In this document: positions 4,874 to 8,277 of the stretch, in pieces
Position numbering within the stretch: the stretch's first letter is position 1
Layout of the letters: the number at the start of each line of letters is the position of its first letter
NCBI GenBank assembly: GCA_022572285.1
Contig: JACZWF010000062.1
Span: forward strand, 1-8,277
DNA: 8,277 nucleotides
Reading direction: 5' to 3'
Source of the DNA: Nitrososphaerota archaeon
GTDB lineage: Archaea > Thermoproteota > Nitrososphaeria > Nitrososphaerales > UBA57
Translations under genes and position numbers: made by a program
Notes under the pieces: model-generated
The model's database searches: none
What the model was told of the DNA's origin: nothing
Seen by the model: the letters and a program-made list of their open reading frames with translations, nothing else

Positions 4874-5809
4874 ATGGATCCCGAGATCGGTAGATTGGTC
4901 GAGAGTATCCGAGTCGATCGGATAAGCGGAGCGTCTGGCTTTGTCAAGAAATGCGTTGAGGTGTTCCAAGTAACGATCAAGAAGACAAGAGCCGAGACCG
5001 CTGACCAATTGACCGAAGAATTATGGGATATTGGGAGGAGCCTGATTAGGTCGAGGCCAACTTTCTCAACCGTAATTAACCCGGTTCTATTTCTCCTAAA
5101 CGAGCTGGACCATTTTGACGTCTCAAATGGCCAGGTGCGCTCGCTAATGAATCACATGACCTCGTTTTCACAAGAATTAATGAGGGAATATACAATCTCT
5201 AAAGATACGACTGCACGAAACGCCTCCAAGTTGCTAGAAGGCGTGAGATCTGTGCTTGTCCACAGTTATTCTGGGACTGTGAAAGAGGCCATTTTGCTAG
5301 CCGATGTTAGACCAAAAGTATATTGTACCGAGTCCAGGCCAGGCTTTGAAGGTAGGAGGCTAGCATCTGAGCTTTCATCTCTTGATTACGATTGTACGGT
5401 GATTACTGAAGCCTCCGTTGCTCATCATCTGAGTGACGTGGAAATGGTTCTTGTTGGGGGAGACTGCCTCTTTGATGATGGATCAATCGTGAACAAGATG
5501 GGGACCAAGATGATAGCCATCCTGGCGGAACATGATGAAAAGCCATTCTATGCTGCATGTGATTCCTGGAAGATACTTTCAGATGGTGCAAGGCTATTGC
5601 ATGTGCTCGAGGAAGGCGATCCTCGCGAGGTTCTCGATTCTACCATTCATGATGAGGTGAAAGGCAGGAATGTATCTTTTGACGTTACCGAACCTGAGTT
5701 GATAAAAGGAGTTGCTACAGAATTTGGCGTCATTTTGCCAACGGCTGTATCAAGATATGTTAGGGAGACCGGAGCAACAGCTCTTCATCTTCTCTCTTCC
5801 CCGACATAG
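4874..5809 (+). CDS. eIF2B alpha/beta/delta-like protein (IF-2B family) lacking the isomerase Cys
   Basis: The protein is 311 residues from ATG 4874 (312 if the adjoining GTG at 4871 is used; numbering here is from the GTG). It has an N-terminal helical domain (~1-115) and a Rossmann-like domain. Family signatures are VHSYSGTVKEAI (130-141), CTESRPGFEGRRLA (152-165), VGGDCLFDDGSIVNKMGT (195-212), KPFYAACDSWK (224-234) and GRNVSFDVTEPELI (265-278). The family includes regulatory eIF2B subunits and two sugar-phosphate isomerases, MtnA and archaeal ribose-1,5-bisphosphate isomerase. The isomerases need a Cys in a THCNS-type motif and an Asp; here the Asp (198) is kept but the Cys position is Ser132, as in eIF2B alpha-type sequences (H-x-Y-S). 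I therefore favour a non-isomerase, possibly nucleotide- or sugar-phosphate-binding, role. Archaea lack the eIF2B exchange reaction in its eukaryotic form, so the true function is open. The stop abuts the stop of the opposing gene. Confidence 0.9.
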   Translation: MDPEIGRLVESIRVDRISGASGFVKKCVEVFQVTIKKTRAETADQLTEELWDIGRSLIRSRPTFSTVINPVLFLLNELDHFDVSNGQVRSLMNHMTSFSQELMREYTISKDTTARNASKLLEGVRSVLVHSYSGTVKEAILLADVRPKVYCTESRPGFEGRRLASELSSLDYDCTVITEASVAHHLSDVEMVLVGGDCLFDDGSIVNKMGTKMIAILAEHDEKPFYAACDSWKILSDGARLLHVLEEGDPREVLDSTIHDEVKGRNVSFDVTEPELIKGVATEFGVILPTAVSRYVRETGATALHLLSSPT

Positions 5810-6892
5810 CTAACTCCCAAAGGTCACAGACCAGATGGCTAACCCCACCGAGCCTGTAGAAACCCGAAGTTCGTGGGACCCTATCGGGATATCCGCATTG
5901 ACTAGCGAGTACAACCTGGGAGGTCCCGTAATCAGGACATAACTCCTCCCCTCCCCATCGAACAAGAGGTCAGGACCGGCAAAGTATCTGGGAACCACTT
6001 CGTTATCTAAAAAGACAAACGCAAGAAAAGAATCCTCATTGCTTTCCGAAGCACCCATTACGGGCGAAGCGCTCCTTCCCCTGTAAGAGATTTGGAAGAA
6101 GTTCACTCCGTCAGGGCTACCAAGCGATCTGTAATGATCAACTTTCTGTTCCCATAGACCGTTCAGGTAGATTCCTTCCCTTGAATGACTTTCGCCACCA
6201 TCCACAAAATTGGTTCCATCGACCGCTCTATTCACGACATCTCTTACTGCATAGAGCTCCCTGGTCTGATCTCCGACAGCTTCCCCGAGGGCAGGATTAA
6301 TGAAGCGGTCATCATCCTCAAGTGGTATATGTGAAACGTCTACACCATTCTCCAGTAGTAGAGCTTGGATGTTCCTCTCGGTCTCCATATAGGCCCCCTC
6401 ACCAATGTGATCGTAACGCAAATTTCCTTCAGCATCAAAAAGATACTTGTGAGGCCAATATCTGTTCGCAAATCCTCTGAAAGTACCATGGTCGTTATCA
6501 ATAGCTACGGGGAACTTTAATCCATAAAGTTCAATCGCATCTCTGACGTTGTTTATTTCCTTTTCAAATGCAAACTCTGGAGAGTGTACTCCTATTATGA
6601 TGAAATCTTTATCTGAGTACTTGTCGTACCATGAATTCAAGTAAGGAAAAGTACGGATGCAGTTAATGCAGCTATAAGTCCAAAAGTCCACGAGAACGAC
6701 CTTTCCCCGGAGAGATTCCATTGTAAGTGGGTCGCTGTTCAACCATCCTTCGATGGCTACAAACTCGTATGGTGAAGACGTAACGTCTAGAGCCCCGCCA
6801 GGAAATCCTTCCAGGTAGATGATTGAGCCAATGACACCGGCTAGTACCACAAAGAAGGCAAGTAGCTTGATTTGATTATTCATGGCATTCAT
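5810..6892 (-). CDS. Membrane-anchored thioredoxin-like protein with C-terminal DipZ-type domain
   Basis: The 360 residues contain one N-terminal hydrophobic anchor (~8-27), so the rest should lie outside the cytoplasmic membrane. The thioredoxin/redoxin domain (~45-185) has FWTYSCINCIRTFPYL, with Cys75 and Cys78 forming the C-x-x-C redox pair, and a cis-Pro candidate at 147 (RYWPHKYLFD). The third region (~235-360) is beta-rich: DGVNFFQISYRG, EVVPRYFAGPDLLFDGEGRS, HELRVSTGSVGLAIWSVTFG. It matches the C-terminal part of mycobacterial DipZ-type proteins. It likely passes reducing power from CcdA to extracytoplasmic disulfides. The start ATG at 6892 shares a base with the ccdA stop (TGATG), implying coupling; ATG 6883 is a minor alternative. 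The stop codon directly abuts that of the opposing eIF2B-like gene. The final substrate is not evident: no cytochrome c maturation genes are in view. Confidence 0.92.
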   Translation of the reverse strand: MNAMNNQIKLLAFFVVLAGVIGSIIYLEGFPGGALDVTSSPYEFVAIEGWLNSDPLTMESLRGKVVLVDFWTYSCINCIRTFPYLNSWYDKYSDKDFIIIGVHSPEFAFEKEINNVRDAIELYGLKFPVAIDNDHGTFRGFANRYWPHKYLFDAEGNLRYDHIGEGAYMETERNIQALLLENGVDVSHIPLEDDDRFINPALGEAVGDQTRELYAVRDVVNRAVDGTNFVDGGESHSREGIYLNGLWEQKVDHYRSLGSPDGVNFFQISYRGRSASPVMGASESNEDSFLAFVFLDNEVVPRYFAGPDLLFDGEGRSYVLITGPPRLYSLVNADIPIGSHELRVSTGSVGLAIWSVTFGS

Positions 6893-7602
6893 CAGAGAAA
6901 TAAGCTGAGGAGACGTGAAAAGTTATCGGTGAAGACAACTATACCGAGCCCGATTAGCAGGGCCCCAGAAAGAATACTAACTATACCTAATCTACGGTTA
7001 ATCCTCTTGATTAGGTTAGCTGATCTTGCAGTAAATAGTCCGACTATAAGAAAAGGAACAGCCAGTCCGATGGAGAATACTGTCAATAATGAAGCCCCCG
7101 AGGCAATTGTACCCGATGAACCTGCGAGTACAAGAATGCTTGCAAGAATCGGTCCTACACACGGAGTCCAGCCTATTCCAAAGGAAGCGCCTATGAATGC
7201 GGAACCGAAATACCCCGTCCTCTGCTTTAGGGATTTTATTTTATATTCCCTTTCAAGGAAAGGAATCGTGGGGAGGATCCTCATGGTATACATCCCAAAA
7301 ATTATAATTATCACGCCTCCCACTCTCGATAGAAGCAATTGAAAACCTCCAATCTGCTGGGAAAGGAATGAGATAGATGATCCTAATAGCACGAATATCC
7401 CGGCAAAGCCCACCACAAATAGTAGAGAGTGCTTGAAGACTCTTAATTGTGCTCCTCGTGCGTCTTTCCCGTCTAGCTCTGCAAGTGATACGCCAGAGAT
7501 ATGTGCCAGATAGGCAGGAATCATTGGGACAATGCAAGGAGAGAAAAAGGAGAGAACTCCAGCCCCCCCAGCAATTGCTAGTGTCAAAGGATCAGCTGCC
7601 AT
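6892..7602 (-). CDS. ccdA: CcdA-type transmembrane thiol-disulfide electron carrier
   Basis: CcdA/DsbD-beta proteins carry electrons from cytoplasmic thioredoxin across the membrane to outward-facing redox proteins. The 236 residues give six hydrophobic segments (~7-35, 58-81, 86-110, 132-160, 168-192, 207-226). The two catalytic Cys sit in the expected inverted-repeat contexts: FFSPCIVPMIP with Cys23 in segment one and GWTPCVGPILA with Cys148 in segment four, each followed by a helix-breaking Pro. Length and topology are those of a minimal CcdA. The start is ATG 7602. A TATA-like TTTTTGTAT (7635-7643, minus strand) would place initiation ~10-13 bases before it. The gene overlaps the next by one base, and the pair together has the same order of parts as single-chain DipZ. 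The upstream HAD gene ends 70 bases away on the same strand. Confidence 0.95.
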   Translation of the reverse strand: MAADPLTLAIAGGAGVLSFFSPCIVPMIPAYLAHISGVSLAELDGKDARGAQLRVFKHSLLFVVGFAGIFVLLGSSISFLSQQIGGFQLLLSRVGGVIIIIFGMYTMRILPTIPFLEREYKIKSLKQRTGYFGSAFIGASFGIGWTPCVGPILASILVLAGSSGTIASGASLLTVFSIGLAVPFLIVGLFTARSANLIKRINRRLGIVSILSGALLIGLGIVVFTDNFSRLLSLFL

Positions 7603-7634
7603 TGTTTAGTCTCGTCGAAGGGAGGCATTTCGCA

Positions 7635-7643
7635 TACAAAAAG
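7635..7643 (-). promoter_or_regulatory. Putative TATA box of the ccdA operon
   Basis: The minus strand reads TTTTTGTAT, centred about 37 bases before the ATG at 7602; initiation would fall near 7613. It is the only clearly AT-rich promoter-like run in the 70-base gap between the HAD gene stop and ccdA, apart from an ATATGGGTATG stretch near 7656-7667. Confidence 0.35.
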
Positions 7644-7672
7644 GGTTTTGCCAATTCATACCCATATCGTGA

Positions 7673-8277
7673 CTAGAGGTCGCTCTTTTTCTTCGATTCT
7701 AGCCTTTTCAACAAGTCAGGAAGAGCATTTAGCTCAGTAACTGTGTTCTGAGCTCCGGCCTTGCGAAATTCTTCAGACGTAGCTCCGTCGTGCACAAAGC
7801 CAATGAACCTTGCGCCTGCATTCCGTGCGGTCTCATAGTCTCTTATCGTGTCACCGACATATACGACGTTTTGAACATCAACATTCAATTTCTGACAGGC
7901 CAAGAGTAAAGGCTCCGGATTAGGTTTTTGCTTGGTTGTTTGCTCAGGAGTAATTATGACGGAAAAGAATTGTCTTAGATCGCGCAGAACCTCAAGTGCA
8001 TGATCAAGCCTTTTCGAAGTAACAATAGCTTTAGAGACTTCCATCTGTTTAAGGACATCTCTTATATGAGGAAGAAAGGGTAGGTTGGCATGGGTTTTCG
8101 GGTTAACCTGATCATAAGTTGGTCTTGCTTGTGGATTATCCCCAAAGAGCAGCTTCAGGTTTATCGATGAAGGTTGCCCTAGTAGTTTTCTAACTTCTTC
8201 GTTGCTGGGGACTCTCTCACCAATGATCCTGGCGGTTTGCTGATAGGTATCAAAGATTGCCTGATTTGAATCGACTA
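7673..8277 (-). CDS. HAD-superfamily phosphatase (phosphoglycolate phosphatase-like), N-terminus outside the window
   Basis: The frame stays open to the right edge: 200 complete codons are in view, starting VDSNQAIFDTYQQTARIIG. The Val-Asp-Ser is what normally follows the DxDGT nucleophile motif, so only ~10 residues, including the nucleophile Asp, are missing. The ATG at 8044 is internal and not the start. Residues ~15-75 form the helical cap typical of subfamily IA (phosphoglycolate, pyrophosphate or beta-phosphoglucomutase types). Motif II is IVTSKR (Ser/Thr at ~86-87 of the visible part), motif III is KQKPNPEP (Lys117), and motif IV is VGDTIRDYETARNAGA (~140-155), all intact. The enzyme should remove phosphate from a small phosphorylated metabolite in the cytoplasm. 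The substrate cannot be assigned; phosphoglycolate is the commonest guess. It is followed by ccdA after 70 bases, which appears to have its own promoter. Confidence 0.92.
   Translation of the reverse strand, partial: VDSNQAIFDTYQQTARIIGERVPSNEEVRKLLGQPSSINLKLLFGDNPQARPTYDQVNPKTHANLPFLPHIRDVLKQMEVSKAIVTSKRLDHALEVLRDLRQFFSVIITPEQTTKQKPNPEPLLLACQKLNVDVQNVVYVGDTIRDYETARNAGARFIGFVHDGATSEEFRKAGAQNTVTELNALPDLLKRLESKKKSDL

Noticed and set aside
6872..7342. 156-codon plus-strand frame opposite ccdA
   Set aside because: Antisense to CcdA with its conserved Cys motifs; no recognisable domain and no promoter.
7673..8044. Complete 123-residue HAD protein starting at ATG 8044
   Set aside because: Seventy-seven further in-frame codons to the right edge encode the HAD cap domain; the gene is truncated by the window, not short.
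1..8277. CRISPR arrays, insertion sequences or integrase attachment sites
   Set aside because: No regularly spaced repeats, transposase motifs or long terminal inverted repeats were seen; the direct repeat flanking the tRNA is a single seven-base copy and no integrase is present.

Overview
The window looks like chromosomal DNA from an archaeon. Evidence: a tRNA gene interrupted by short introns and lacking an encoded CCA end; TATA-like elements about 26-28 bases before start codons, giving apparently leaderless genes; frequent TTG/GTG starts; a coenzyme F420 ligase (CofE); and an eIF2B-like protein. My inference is a member of the Thermoproteota, perhaps the Nitrososphaeria or a relative, but nothing here fixes the lineage. 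No mobile element, CRISPR array or rRNA is visible.

Layout from left to right. (1) 2-1237 (+): the 3' end of an ABC ATPase gene and its ABC-2 type permease, an exporter operon. (2) 1302-1423 (+): tRNA-Gly(CCC), which folds into a normal 75-nt tRNA only if three short insertions are removed. (3) 1425-3256 (-): a CNNM/CorC-type membrane protein followed by a small VTT/DedA-like membrane protein, probably one transcription unit. (4) 3346-4617 (+): a RidA-superfamily protein and a CofE-type F420-0:glutamate ligase, 27 bases apart. (5) 4614-4781 (-): a 55-residue zinc-ribbon gene with a TTG start. (6) 4874-5809 (+): an eIF2B alpha/delta-like protein whose fold is recognisable but which has Ser in place of the catalytic Cys of the related archaeal sugar isomerases. 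(7) 5810-7602 (-): CcdA and a membrane-anchored thioredoxin-like protein with a C-terminal beta domain, coupled by a TGATG overlap; together they correspond to the single-chain protein DipZ. (8) 7673-8277 (-): a HAD phosphatase cut by the right edge.

The genome is tightly packed. Three convergent pairs meet with a one-base gap (tRNA/VTT), a four-base overlap (cofE/zinc ribbon) and abutting stop codons (eIF2B-like/thioredoxin). Promoter space is concentrated in short intergenic stretches at 3257-3345, 4782-4870 and 7603-7672. The most unusual item is the multiply interrupted tRNA, together with a second copy of its 5' acceptor strand upstream.
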